DNA of 64,000 nt. Origin: Ranitomeya variabilis. Lineage: Eukaryota > Chordata > Amphibia > Anura > Dendrobatidae. Positions 23,862 through 34,741 of this stretch are shown here, in pieces. The stretch is taken from assembly GCF_051348905.1 (NCBI RefSeq), contig NC_135238.1, forward strand, positions 92,007,988-92,071,987, given 5' to 3'. Both the position numbers and the translations under genes were made by a program. How positions within the stretch are numbered: position 1 is the first letter of the stretch; the number at the start of each line of letters is the position of its first letter. Below the pieces are notes generated by a model. It ran no database searches. It worked only from the letters and a program-made list of their open reading frames with translations, and was not told the DNA's origin.

Positions 23862-24392
23862 TAAGCACCAATCGAACATTTCAAATAGTTAACTTAGCAA
23901 AACAACATTGAGTTGAGTTCCATTCTATGCACACAGAAACATGGAAAAGGACTTCATTCTCAGTCATGACAATTAAGAAAACAAGTGAATAGCATTCATT
24001 CAATGACATTGACAAATTGCAGAATGCAAAAGAATCTGGATTGATGACAAGGCCTTGGGTTTTGATGTTCCATAATGGAATGATCCATCTTTTAGCACCG
24101 CTTCAATTTGGGACTTCTTCCAAGTTTTGACGAAGAATAGGCAGATTGAAGGAATGCCACATCAGGGCCAAAAGGAGGAAAAGTTAGGAATGATTGAAAA
24201 GTCGGTATTTAAACTCTGAGCACTGGTTAATTTCTGATAGAGTTTGACACAATCTAACTTTAAAAAATGAACACTGTAGGAGATAAGATAAGGCCACACT
24301 GGCAAAAGCCGACATAAAATCTTCAGCGAAAACACACTGACTGGTAAAAATTATCATTACATCTTATCTCCTTAGCAAATTTGCACCAAGAA

Positions 24393-24474
24393 GACAAGGT
24401 GGCCGAGGGGTAATGATGATGGACTGCTAATCCTTTGTGCTCTGCGTGCATGGGCTCGAATCCCATCATTGTAA
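24393..24474 (+). pseudogene. tRNA-Ser(GCT) pseudogene
   Basis: Homologous to the tRNA-Ser at 61445. The GCT anticodon loop (GGACTGCTAATCC) and the T-arm core GGCTCGAATCCC remain. The D-arm has lost its normal sequence (GAGGGGTAATGATG) and the acceptor ends no longer pair well. Probably not functional. Confidence 0.8.
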
Positions 24475-24822
24475 GTTTAATATGCTTGTTTCACGTTGAA
24501 TTGTTTTGTTTTCATTTCTAGCCCAAGCGGTAGATACTTCAAGCATGAAATATTTATTATTTTTCTTTTTAGGAAAGCTGCTATCAAACTTTGCAGAGTC
24601 AAATGTGTAATTGCACTGGTTTTATTTTTTAATGCTTGATTCCATCCTATATTCACTAAAGAAAATTATATCATCTAATTCCTTTTTAAGCCTTTCGACA
24701 GCAGAGATTTTTTTCTCTCAACTGCACTATATTAGGACTGTGGCAAAGAAAGGTTTAATGTCATACAAGAACAAAAGTCCTTTTTTTTGGCTAAAAAGCC
24801 CCAAACTGAGATGAAGAAAGAA

Positions 24823-24893
24823 AAGCACTGCTGATGTTTGATATCGAGATTTTCTGTTTACTAAACAGGTGTTTTGACCAACTAAGCCAAAGG
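24823..24893 (-). pseudogene. tRNA-Thr(AGT)-like pseudogene
   Basis: Minus-strand remnant with the AGT anticodon loop in TTTAGTAAACAG and the D-arm GCTTAGTTGGTCAAA. The T-arm is decayed. It corresponds to the decayed Thr copy at 61871. Confidence 0.7.
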
Positions 24894-25143
24894 ACAAAAA
24901 GGTGTGATACATTGGAAAGCCTGTTTAGAGAGTGAGATGCGTAAAGAGGAAGAATTTCAAAACAAAGTCCACTGGTTTTAAGTTGTCATGCTTGATGCCA
25001 TCTTTCTTCCTTTTTGGCCCTTATACAGACGAAATTCTTAATCTCACAATCAGTAGAGATGCAGCCAAGATAAATTTGAGGTTTTACGCAAGTGAAATTC
25101 CCATTCTTAAGATAGGAAGTTTCTTTTTCAGATGATGAAAACA

Positions 25144-25217
25144 AGGCACTGCTGAGATTTGAACTCAGGATCTCCTGTTTACTAGATGGTCACTTTAAAC
25201 AACTAAGCCACAGAACC
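25144..25217 (-). pseudogene. tRNA-Thr(AGT) pseudogene
   Basis: Counterpart of the intact tRNA-Thr at 62131. The anticodon stem is broken (ATCTAGTAAACAGG), the D-arm is altered and the T-loop has TTCAAAT instead of TTCGAAT. Confidence 0.75.
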
Positions 25218-25287
25218 ACAAGCTGGAAACCCTATGAAATCCAGGGAAGATGTAGGCACCAATCAAATCTTTCAAGTGGTTAACTTA

Positions 25288-25665
25288 GGCTAGGTTCACA
25301 TTGCGTTAATGTGTGCACGCTAACGGACAGCGTTGCACGGCGAAAATGTCGCAATTAACGCCGTGCAACGGGTCCGTTAGCGCACCCATTGACAGCAATG
25401 TAAATTTCGCCTGTAGCGCATCGCTAGTGCGTACCTTTTTCGGCTCGCGCTAGCGATGTGCCGTTCTTTTGTGACGCGCCGCGGACGCTGCTTGCAGCGT
25501 CAGCGGCGCGGCTGAGGTCCGTTCCCCGCTCTCGCAGATCGGGGATCTGCGAGAGCGGGGACATTAACGCGACCCCTAAACGCGGCCCCGAAAAAAACAT
25601 TGTGTTAGCGCAATCTGCTAGCGCTAGCGCTAAACGGATTGTCCTAACGCAATGTGAACCTAGCC
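25288..25665. mobile_element. Harbinger-type MITE, 378 bp
   Basis: A non-autonomous element with perfect terminal inverted repeats of at least 20 bp (GGCTAGGTTCACATTGCGTT at the left, its complement at the right). It is flanked by the trinucleotide tta at 25285-25287 and 25666-25668. A TWA-type 3-bp duplication and a GG...TTCACA end are hallmarks of PIF-Harbinger elements. The interior is rich in stem-loops, for example CCCCGCTCTCGCAGATC facing its complement at about 25523-25560, and GTTGCACGGCG facing CGCCGTGCAAC. No coding capacity. It was inserted in tRNA-array spacer, where sister units lack it. Confidence 0.93.
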
Positions 25666-25951
25666 TTAGCAAGACAACATTGAGTTGAGTTTCATTCCAT
25701 GCACACAGAAATGTGGAACAGAATGTCATTCTCAGTCATGAAGTCCAGCTTCAATTTGAGACTTATTTTTCTTCCAAGTTGTAACACAAAATAGGCGGAT
25801 TGAAGGAATTCCACGGCAGGGCCAAAGGAGGAAAAATTAGGAATGATTGAAAAGTTGGTATTAAAACCCTGAGCACTGGTTTATTTCTTATAGAGTTTGC
25901 CCCAATCTAACTTTAAAGAATAAATGGCCCAAACTGAGATGAAGAAAGAAA

Positions 25952-26021
25952 AGCACTGCTGACATTCGAAATCAAGATTTTCTGTTTACTAAACAGGCGC
26001 TTTGACCAAATAAGCCAAAGG
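25952..26021 (-). pseudogene. tRNA-Thr(AGT)-like pseudogene
   Basis: Minus-strand remnant matching the decayed Thr copies at 61871 and 63078: an AGT loop flanked by CTGT/ACAG, with a mispaired T-stem. Confidence 0.7.
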
Positions 26022-26379
26022 ACAAAAAGGTGTGATACATTGGAAAGCCTGCTAAGAGAGTCAGATGCATAAAAGGGAGGAATTTCAAAACAAAATCCAC
26101 TGGTTTTAAGTTGTCATGCTTGATGTCATCTTTCTTCCTTTTTGGCCCTTATACAGAAGAAATTGAATTGACTGGTTTTATCTTTTAATGCTTGATGCCA
26201 TCCTTCATTCTCTAAAGAAAATTATATCATCTAATTCCTTTTTAAGCGTTTCGACAGCAGATATTTTTTTCTCTCAACTGCACTATGTTAGGACTGTGGT
26301 AAAGAGAGGTTAAATGTCATACAAGAACAAAAGTCCTCTTTTTTTGGCTAAAATGGCCCAAACTGAGATGAAGGAAAAA

Positions 26380-26449
26380 AAGCACTGCTGACATTCGAAA
26401 TCAAGATTTTCTGTTTACTAAACAGGCGCTTTGACCAACTAAGCTAAAG
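26380..26449 (-). pseudogene. tRNA-Thr(AGT)-like pseudogene
   Basis: Another copy of the decayed minus-strand Thr remnant, nearly identical to 25952-26021. It shows that the left block once held more than one unit. Confidence 0.7.
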
Positions 26450-26550
26450 GACAAAATCCACTGATTTCAAGTTGTTATGCTTGATGCCATCTTTCTTCCT
26501 TTTTGGCACTTATACAGAAGAAATTCTTAATCTCACAATTGCACTATCAG

Positions 26551-26665
26551 TAGTGTTGAGCATTCCGATACCGCAAGTATCAGGTATCGGCCAATACTTG
26601 CGGTATCGGAATTCCGATACCGAGATCCGATACTTGCCGCATATCGGATACCGGAATCGGAAGTT
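26551..26665 (+). repeat. hAT-2 left terminal and subterminal repeats
   Basis: TAGTGTTGAGC followed by repeated CCGATAC / GTATCGG motifs in both orientations (at least six). These are likely transposase-binding sites by analogy with other hAT elements. Confidence 0.85.
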
Positions 26666-26969
26666 CACAGGATTCAAACTGCACGAATTCAGCCAATGAG
26701 GAATGATTCTGAGTGTGGGCACATCCTGTTCAGCATGGTGGGCATGTAACTACTGGCAAGGCTGTGATTGGCTGCTGAAATGATGTCATGCTGCAGTTTA
26801 AAAGTCGCTGGCGCCATTTTGCGCTCACTCTGCTGTGAATTCAGTTAGTGACAGGACGCTGTTTGCTGACTGAGGGCCAGTTTAGAGATAGCGATTTGCT
26901 TCATTGTTCTTTTCCAAGGCTAATTTAGCAACCGCTGTGTTCACCTACTAATCACCTTGCTTTTGCCTT

Positions 26970-28060
26970 GCAGCGCTGTTTTCACAGCGATCTGCAAGGT
27001 CTGTGTGTGTGTGTGCGTGTGAGTGCAGCCCACTCTCTAGTCTGTGTGCAGCCATAGGCCATAGCTGGTTGTATTCAGTTCAGGGAGGGTGGTTCACTGC
27101 CTCATACTGTTCTATTTTTTTTTTTTCAAGTAGTGCAGGCTGCTGCACATATTTTCAAAAAATTCCTATTAGTGTCTTTCCACCCGTATCCAGCTAACTT
27201 GTGGAAAAACACTACATAGGACAACGTAGAGGAGTGTTTTTGGGCCTTGCAGCGCCATTTACGGCTGTCTGCACGGTCTCTGTGTGACTTCAGCTCACCC
27301 TGTAGTTTGTGAGCAGCCATAGCCGGTTGTATGCAGCTCAGGGTTCTTCACTGCGTCATACCGTAAAATCAATTTTCCTTTTGTTTTAAATAGTGCAGGC
27401 TGCTGCACATTTTTTCAAAAAATTCCTATTAGTGTCTTTCCACCCGTATCCAGCTAACTTGTGGAAAAACACTACATAGGATAACGTAGAGGAGTGTTTT
27501 TGGGCCTTGCAGCGCCGTTTACGGCTGTCTGCACGGTCTCTGTGTGACTGCAGCTCGCCCTGTAGTCTGTGTGCAGCCATAGCCAGTTGTATCCAGCTCA
27601 GGGTTCTTCACTGCGTCATACCGTAAAATCAATTTTCCTTTTGTTTTAAGTAGTGCAGGCTGCTGCACATATTTTCAAAAAATTCCTATTAGTGTCTTTC
27701 CACCCGTATCCAGCTAACTTGTGGAAAAACACTACATAGGACAATGTAGAGGAGTGTTTTTGGGCCTTGCAGCGCCGTTTACGGCTGTCTGCACGGTCTC
27801 TGTGTGACTTCAGCCCACCCTGTAGTTTGTGAGCAGCCATAGCCGGTTGTATCCAGCTCAGGGTTCTTCACTGCGTCATACCGTAAAATCAATTTTCCTT
27901 TTGTTTTAAATAGTGCAGGCTGCTGCACATTTTTTCAAAAAATTCCTATTAGTGTCTTTCCACCCGTATCCAGCTAACTTGTGGAAAAACACTACATAGG
28001 ATAACGTAGAGGAGTGTTTTTGGGCCTTGCAGCGCCGTTTATGGTGACTGCAGCTCTCCC
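26970..28060. repeat. 260-bp tandem repeat array in hAT-2 5' region
   Basis: Four units start with TAGTGCAGGCTGCTGCACAT at 27131, 27391, 27651 and 27911, spaced exactly 260 bp apart. A more diverged partial unit precedes them. Units are over 95% alike by eye. The array lies between the hAT-2 terminus and the transposase ATG, so it is probably in the promoter or 5' untranslated part. The short minus-strand frames (MAAHKLQGELKSHRD-like) are repeat artefacts. Confidence 0.93.
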
Positions 28061-28266
28061 TGTTGTCAGTTCAGCCCCCAAAAAATAAATAAATAATACA
28101 GTTCACCAAACATACCACTTTACATTTGTGTAGGCCACATTAGCTCATATTAAAGTCTAGTCCACACTTTAGAAAATTAGTGTTTCTTATACCTGTTAGG
28201 AGCTGTTCAGGAATAAGCACACAAAGCCGTTAGTACTTTTCTGCTTATCTTTATCAGTCAACCAAG

Positions 28267-29357
28267 ATGAAGAAGGCAGGGAGTAAGGCACGTGGGCATG
28301 GGCGCAGAGCAGGGAGAGGACGTGGGGATTCTGTGCTTGCTGCGGGCACCGGTGACTCATCAGCACCCACTTTCAGCAGGGAACAGTCGTTCATGCGCAG
28401 CTTTGTCAGAGAGCGCCGTACACCGCTGCTGCGTGAAGACCAAATTGAAGCAGTTGTTGAATGGATGGCAGCTAATGCATCGACTTCAATTAGTGCCACA
28501 TCCTCTCAGACACAGAGCACTGGAGAGCACCCATCTGTCTCTTCACCACCTGCCAAATTGCCCAGGCAGACAGAGAGCCCAGGACAGGAGCCGTCTCTAC
28601 TTCTGTTCTCTGAATCTCTTGGCTTGGAAACAGGGGGCCAGCCATGCAGCATTGGAGAAATGGAAGAAGAGGCAGGGTGCAGTGATGCCCAACAGCTTTT
28701 TCTCTCTGAGTCTGAAGAGGCGGGTGGGCCAGTGCCTCCGGTCACCACATCGCAGGACGCATCCGCTGATGACACTCAGGTGCCACTTTCTGGTGCATGC
28801 TCTGCTGCTGAGACTACCCAGGAGGAGCAGTTGGTGGCAGAGGGTAGTGTAGATGATGAGGTCCTTGACCCATCTTGGCGTGAGGGACAGGAAGATGGTG
28901 GGAGCAGCTCTGAGGAAGAGATTCCCCGAACGGGCCAAAGAGGGAGAGGGAGGGGGAAGACTGCGGATCCTGCAGCCTCCACTTTGGCACCCGTTAGGAG
29001 CGTGTCTCTTTCAAAAGCCAAAAAGGGCGCTCCCAAGACTTGCAGTGCCTGGTCCTTTTTTGACACAGTTGCAGATGACATTTGCTATGTCAAATGCAAG
29101 GTGTGTCATCACAAAGTCAAAAGAGGTCGAAATGTCAGCAACCTCAATACCTCCAACATGTGGAAACATGTGCGGACGAGGCACGTGGCGGAGTTAAAAA
29201 AACACACTGAAGAGCTAGGCCAACCAACAGCGGCAGCTACCACCTCTTCAGCTCGTGTTGCCTCTTCCTCCAGCTCACACGCAGCTGGTTCGGCTTCCTC
29301 CCAGGATCGCCGTGGAAGAACCTCTGGCCCTGTTGTCCAGAGACCCACTGTAATTCC
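28267..29357 (+). pseudogene. hAT-2 transposase, N-terminal half with BED zinc finger
   Basis: First half of a ZBED-like hAT transposase, open from the ATG at 28267 to the gypsy-3 insertion. The N-terminus is basic (MKKAGSKARGHGRRAGRG). Next come a conserved TPLLREDQIEAVVEW segment and a long Ser/Glu-rich acidic linker (about residues 90-240). A BED zinc finger follows at about residues 258-310 (AWSFFDTV, then CKVCHHKV, then HVRTRH), and then a Ser/Ala-rich linker. BED fingers bind DNA, including transposon ends. This half has no internal stop. The gene resumes at 34742 in the frame expected once the LTR element is set aside. The start is chosen because it aligns with the hAT-1 N-terminus and follows the 5' array. 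Confidence 0.88.
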
Positions 29358-29771
29358 TGTTATGACCCCAATGGCAGAGGGTCTCTGCAATAAATACCAA
29401 TCCACGCTGGATAGTCAAGAACCCCCGAACCGTCTAATGGCCCGGGGGGAGAATACCAGCCCCCTAGAGCTTCCAGCAAAATCAGGAATCACATTTAGTA
29501 CAAGCTGGACAAAAAATAAGAGCAATACAAATAACCAAAAAACAAGGAAGCAGGACTTAGCTTAATTTTGCATGAACCAGGACCAGCAGACAGGAGCAAA
29601 CAGAAAGGACTGATTACAACGATGCCAGGCACCAGACTAAGAATTCAGGAAGTTCATATAGCAACACCCCTGGACTAACGACCCAGGTGGGTGCCAAACT
29701 AGGGAAAGACAATCTCAGAGTCATACCACTAGTGACCACAAGAGGGAGCCAAAAAAGTCTAATTCACAACA
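29358..29771 (-). repeat. gypsy-3 3' LTR (short form)
   Basis: A 414-bp LTR matching parts of 33972-34735. It is followed by the polypurine tract (read on the minus strand) and preceded by the aattcc target duplication. Confidence 0.9.
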
Positions 29772-29781
29772 GTACCCCCCC

Positions 29782-32700
29782 TTAAGGAGGGGTCACCGAA
29801 CCCTCACCAAGACCACCAGGGCGATCAGGATGAGCAGCATGAAAGGCACAATCTAAATCGGCCGCATGCACATCAGAGGCAACCATCCAGGAATTATCCT
29901 CCTGACCATAGCCCTTCCACTTGACCAGATACTGAAGCCTCCGTCTGGAGAGACGAGAATCCAAGATTTTCTCCACCACATACTCCAACTCGCCCTCAAC
30001 CAACACCGGAGCAGGAGGCTCAACAGAGAGAACCACAGGTACAACGTACCGCCGCAACAAAGACCTATGGAACACGTTGTGAATGGCAAACGACACCGGA
30101 AGATCCACGCGAAAGGACACAGGATTAAGGATTTCCAATATCTTGTAAAGACCGATGAAGCGAGGTTTGAATTTAGGAGAGGAGACCTTCATAGGAACAA
30201 ATCGAGAAGACAGCCATACCAAATCCCCAACACGAAGTCGGGGACCCACACCGCGGCGGCGGTTGGCAAAACGCTGAGCCTTCTCCTGTGACAACTTCAA
30301 GTTGTCCACCACATGATTCCAAATCTGCTGCAACCTATCCACCACAGAATCTACCCCAGGACAGTCAGAAGGCTCCACATGTCCCGAGGAAAAACGAGGA
30401 TGGAAACCAGAGTTGCAGAAAAATGGCGAGACCAAAGTAGCGGAACTAGCCCAATTAATAAGGGCAAACTCAGCCAACGGCAAGAAGGTCACCCAATCAT
30501 CCTGATCCGCAGAAACAAAACACCTCAAATAAGCCTCCAAAGTTTGATTAGTTCGCTCCGTTTGTCCATTAGTCTGAGGATGAAAGGCAGACGAAAACGA
30601 CAAATCAATGCCCATCTTAGCACAAAAGGATCGCCAGAACCTGGAAACAAACTGGGATCCTCTGTCAGACACGATATTCTCAGGAATGCCATGTAAACGA
30701 ACCACATTCTGAAAGAACAAAGGAACCAGATCGGAAGAGGAAGGCAGCTTAGGCAAAGATACCAAATGGACCATCTTGGAAAAGCGATCACATACCACCC
30801 AGATGACAGACATGCCCTGAGACACCGGAAGATCTGAAATGAAATCCATGGAAATGTGTTTCCAAGGCCTCTTCGGGACAGGCAAGGGCAAGAGCAACCC
30901 GCTGGCACGAGAGCAGCAAGGCTTAGCTCGAGCACAAGTCCCACAGGACTGCACAAATGACCGCACATCCCGCGACAAGGAAGGCCACCAAAAGGACCTA
31001 GCCACCAAATCTCTGGTGCCAAAAATTCCCGGATGCCCTGCCAACACCGAGGAATGAACCTCGGAAATGACTCTGCTGGTCCATTTAACAGGAACAAACA
31101 GTCTGTCAGGTGGACAAGAGTCAGGTCTACCAGCCTGAAATCTCTGCAACACACGTCGCAAATCCGGAGAAATGGCTGACAAGATTACTCCCTCTTTAAG
31201 AATACCAACTGGTTCTGCGACTCCAGGAGAGTCAGGCACAAAGCTCCTTGAAAGAGCATCAGCCTTCACATTCTTTGAACCTGGTAAATACGAAACCACA
31301 AAGTCAAAACGGGAGAAAAACAATGACCAACGGGCCTGTCTAGGATTCAGGCGTTTAGCAGACTCGAGATACATCAGATTTTTGTGATCAGTCAAGACCA
31401 CCACACGATGCTTAGCACCCTCGAGCCAATGACGCCACTCCTCAAATGCCCACTTCATGGCCAGCAACTCCCGATTGCCAACATCATAATTCCGCTCAGC
31501 AGGCGAAAACTTCCTAGAGAAAAAAGCACATGGTCTCATTACAGAGCAACCAGGGCCTCTCTGCGACAAAACGGCCCCTGCCCCAATCTCAGAAGCATCC
31601 ACTTCAACCTGAATGGGAAGTGAGACATCAGGCTGGCACAAAACAGGCGCTGAAGTAAACCGGCACTTCAACTCTTGGAAAGCCTCCACGGCTGCAGGAG
31701 CCCAGTTAGCAACATCAGAACCTTTCTTGGTCATATCCGTCAAAGGTTTAACAATGCTAGAAAAATTAGCGATAAAACGACGGTAGAAGTTAGCAAAGCC
31801 CAAGAACTTCTGAAGACTCTTAACTGACGTGGGTTGAGTCCAATCATGAATAGCTCGGACCTTGACTGGGTCCATCTCCACCGCAGAAGGGGAGAAAATA
31901 AAACCCAAAAAGGGAACCTTCTGTACTCCAAAGAGACACTTTGAGCCCTTAACAAACAAAGCATTCTCACGCAAAACCTGAAACACCATCCTGACCTGCT
32001 CTACATGCGAGTCCCAATCATGAGAAAAAAACAGAATATCATCCAGATAAACAATCATAAATTTATCCAGATACTTCCGGAAAATATCATGCATAAAGGA
32101 CTGAAACACTGAAGGAGCATTAGAGAGCCCAAAAGGCATCACCAAGTACTCAAAATGACCTTCGGGCGTATTAAATGCAGTTTTCCATTCATCTCCTTGC
32201 TTAATGCGCACAAGGTTGTACGCACCACGAAGATCTATCTTGGTGAACCACTTGGCACCTTTAATCCGGGCAAACAAGTCCGACAACAAAGGCAAAGGAT
32301 ACTGAAATTTAACAGTGATTTTATTCAGAAGCCGATAGTCAATACAAGGTCTCAAAGATCCGTCCTTATTGGCCACAAAAAAGAATCCCGCACCAAGAGG
32401 GGAAGAGGATGGACGGATATGCCCCTTCTCCAGAGATTCCTTGATATACGAACGCATTGCGGCATGCTCAGGTACAGACAGATTAAATAATCTTCCCTTA
32501 GGAAATTTACTACCCGGAATCAAATCTATAGCGCAGTCACAGTCCCTATGAGGAGGAAGAGCACTGGACCTGGACTCGCTGAATACATCCTGATAATCAG
32601 ACAAATACTCAGGAACTTCCGAAGGAGTAGAGGAAGCAATAGACACCGGTGGGGAATCACCATGAATTCCCTGACAGCCCCAACTTGACACAGACATTGC

Positions 32701-33831
32701 CTTCCAATCCAAGACTGGATTATGGGTCTGTAACCATGGCAGACCCAAAACGACCAAATCATGCATTTTATGCAGAACAAGAAAACGAATCACCTCCCGA
32801 TGTTCAGGAGTCATGCACATGGTTACCTGTGTCCAAAACTGCGGTTTATTTTCCGCCAATGGCGTAGCATCAATACCTCTAAGAGGGATAGGATTTACCA
32901 ATGGCTCAAGAACAAAACCACAGCGCTTGGCAAACGACAGATCCATAAGACTCAGGGCAGCACCTGAATCCACAAACGCCATAACAGGGTAGGAAGACAA
33001 TGAGCAAATTAAAGTCACAGACAAAATAAATTTAGGTTGCAAATTACCAATGGCGACAGGGCTAACATCCCTTGTAAGGCGTTTAGAGCATGCTGATATA
33101 ACATGTGTAGAATCACCACAGTAAAAACACAACTCATGCTGCCGTCTATGATTTTTCCGTTCATTTCTAGTCTGAATTCTATCACATTGCATTAAATCAG
33201 GTGTTTGTTCAGACAACACCACCAGAGGATTAGCAGTTTTGCGCTCCCGCAAACGCCGGTCAATTTGAATAGCCAGCGCCATGGAATCATTCAGACTTGT
33301 AGGAATGGAGAAACCCACCATCACATTCTTAATGGCTTCAGAAAGGCCATTTCTGAAACTTGCGGCCAGAGCACACTCATTCCACTGAGTAAGCACGGAC
33401 CATTTCCGAAATTTTTGGCAATACACCTCAGCCTCATCCCGGCCCTGAGAAATAGCTAGCAAGGCTTTTTCTGCCTGATTTTCAAGATTGGGTTCCTCGT
33501 AAAGCAATCCGAGCGCCAGAAAAAACGCATCAATATTCGCCAATGCCGGATCTCCTGGCGCTAGCGAGAAAGCCCAATCCTGAGGGTCGCCCCGCAAGAA
33601 AGAGATAACAATTTTAACTTGCTGAGCTGAGTCTCCAGACGAACGGGGTCTCAGAGAAAGAAACAATTTACAATTATTCCTGAAATTCCTAAACTTAAAT
33701 CGATCTCCAGAGAACAGTTCAGGAATAGGTATTTTAGGTTCAGACATAGGACTACTGGTAACAAAATCTTGTATGCCCTGCACACGAGCAGCAAGCTGAT
33801 CCACACTTGTAATCAGAGTCTGGACATTCAT
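29782..33831 (-). CDS. gypsy-3 gag-pol polyprotein
   Basis: A single uninterrupted frame of about 1349 residues from MNVQTLITSVDQ. The frame stays open upstream to 33951, but this Met matches the other copies. Parts in order: gag with a CCHC knuckle, aspartic protease, reverse transcriptase (YLDD), RNase H, integrase with zinc-binding N-terminus, and a C-terminal chromodomain (LQYLVKWKGYGQEDNSW). Chromodomains in this branch are thought to steer integration to particular chromatin. Gag and pol share one frame, as is usual for this group. Looks whole. Confidence 0.9.
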   Translation of the reverse strand: MNVQTLITSVDQLAARVQGIQDFVTSSPMSEPKIPIPELFSGDRFKFRNFRNNCKLFLSLRPRSSGDSAQQVKIVISFLRGDPQDWAFSLAPGDPALANIDAFFLALGLLYEEPNLENQAEKALLAISQGRDEAEVYCQKFRKWSVLTQWNECALAASFRNGLSEAIKNVMVGFSIPTSLNDSMALAIQIDRRLRERKTANPLVVLSEQTPDLMQCDRIQTRNERKNHRRQHELCFYCGDSTHVISACSKRLTRDVSPVAIGNLQPKFILSVTLICSLSSYPVMAFVDSGAALSLMDLSFAKRCGFVLEPLVNPIPLRGIDATPLAENKPQFWTQVTMCMTPEHREVIRFLVLHKMHDLVVLGLPWLQTHNPVLDWKAMSVSSWGCQGIHGDSPPVSIASSTPSEVPEYLSDYQDVFSESRSSALPPHRDCDCAIDLIPGSKFPKGRLFNLSVPEHAAMRSYIKESLEKGHIRPSSSPLGAGFFFVANKDGSLRPCIDYRLLNKITVKFQYPLPLLSDLFARIKGAKWFTKIDLRGAYNLVRIKQGDEWKTAFNTPEGHFEYLVMPFGLSNAPSVFQSFMHDIFRKYLDKFMIVYLDDILFFSHDWDSHVEQVRMVFQVLRENALFVKGSKCLFGVQKVPFLGFIFSPSAVEMDPVKVRAIHDWTQPTSVKSLQKFLGFANFYRRFIANFSSIVKPLTDMTKKGSDVANWAPAAVEAFQELKCRFTSAPVLCQPDVSLPIQVEVDASEIGAGAVLSQRGPGCSVMRPCAFFSRKFSPAERNYDVGNRELLAMKWAFEEWRHWLEGAKHRVVVLTDHKNLMYLESAKRLNPRQARWSLFFSRFDFVVSYLPGSKNVKADALSRSFVPDSPGVAEPVGILKEGVILSAISPDLRRVLQRFQAGRPDSCPPDRLFVPVKWTSRVISEVHSSVLAGHPGIFGTRDLVARSFWWPSLSRDVRSFVQSCGTCARAKPCCSRASGLLLPLPVPKRPWKHISMDFISDLPVSQGMSVIWVVCDRFSKMVHLVSLPKLPSSSDLVPLFFQNVVRLHGIPENIVSDRGSQFVSRFWRSFCAKMGIDLSFSSAFHPQTNGQTERTNQTLEAYLRCFVSADQDDWVTFLPLAEFALINWASSATLVSPFFCNSGFHPRFSSGHVEPSDCPGVDSVVDRLQQIWNHVVDNLKLSQEKAQRFANRRRGVGPRLRVGDLVWLSSRFVPMKVSSPKFKPRFIGLYKILEILNPVSFRVDLPVSFAIHNVFHRSLLRRYVVPVVLSVEPPAPVLVEGELEYVVEKILDSRLSRRRLQYLVKWKGYGQEDNSWMVASDVHAADLDCAFHAAHPDRPGGLGEGSVTPP

Positions 33832-33971
33832 GTCTGCAGCAAGCTTAAGCCACTCAGAGGTAAAGGGGAGGAAGAAAGAGAGGAAAAAAAAAAAAAAAAA
33901 AACCTCAAAATTTCCTTTCTTATTATCCCACTTCTGCAATGCATTAAACATTCAACTTAGGCCTGGCATAC

Positions 33972-34735
33972 TGTTATGACCCCAATGGCAGAGGGTCTCT
34001 GCAATAAATACCAAGTCTGCAAACACAAAAAACCAGCTCATAGGGCAGTGGTAACTGGGCTGACCGTATATCTAATCCTAGCACCACAAATAGCAGCAGC
34101 CGGGGAACGTGCCTACGTTGGTTCTAGACGTCTCGCGCCAGCCGGAGAACTAACTAACCCTAGAAGGGAAAAGATAGACCTTTCTTGCCTCCAGAGAAAA
34201 GACCCCAAAAGTTGGATACAAGCCCCCAACAAATAATAACGGTGAGGTAAGAAGAAAAGACAAACGTAAGAATGAACTAGGTATTTAGCAAAGAGAGGCC
34301 CACTGACTAATAGCAGAATATAGTAAGATGACTTATACGGTCAGCAAAAACCCTATCAAAAATATCCACGCTGGATAGTCAAGAACCCCCGAACCGTCTA
34401 ACGGCCCGGGGGGAGAATACCAGCCCCCTAGAGCTTCCAGCAAAATCAGGAATCACATTTAGTACAAGCTGGACAAAAAATAAGAGCAATACAAATAACC
34501 AAAAAACAAGGAAGCAGGACTTAGCTTAATTTTGCATGAACCAGGACCAGCAGACAGGAGCAAACAGAAAGGACTGATTACAACGATGCCAGGCACCAGA
34601 CTAAGAATTCAGGAAGTTCATATAGCAACACCCCTGGACTAACGACCCAGGTGGGTGCCAAACTAGGGAAAGACAATCTCAGAGTCATACCACTAGTGAC
34701 CACAAGAGGGAGCCAAAAAAGTCTAATTCACAACA
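33972..34735 (-). repeat. gypsy-3 5' LTR
   Basis: A 764-bp LTR, TGTTATGACC to TCACAACA on the plus strand, followed by the aattcc target duplication. Confidence 0.93.
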
Positions 34736-34741
34736 AATTCC

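Larger units (their letters stand above)
23862..26550. repeat. older, decayed block of the tRNA tandem array
   Basis: Spacer and tRNA remnants clearly homologous to the 1207-bp units at 61303-64000. Shared motifs include AGCCCAAGCGGTAGATACTT, AACTTAGCAAGACAACATTG and ACCCTGAGCACTGG. The copies are diverged and rearranged, with no intact tRNA gene. A MITE at 25288-25665 interrupts it. It is bounded by hAT-1 on the left and hAT-2 on the right. Confidence 0.88.
29358..34735 (-). mobile_element. gypsy-3: Ty3/Gypsy chromodomain LTR retrotransposon
   Basis: A 5.4-kb LTR element on the minus strand, with target duplication aattcc at 29352-29357 and 34736-34741. LTRs are 29358-29771 (414 bp) and 33972-34735 (764 bp), unequal in length but nearly identical where they align. 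Its gag-pol frame is uninterrupted, so the coding part looks whole. It is very close to gypsy-1 and gypsy-4 in protein and is the same chromodomain lineage as the others. Young, judging by LTR similarity. It is inserted in the hAT-2 transposase gene, antisense to it. Confidence 0.95.
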
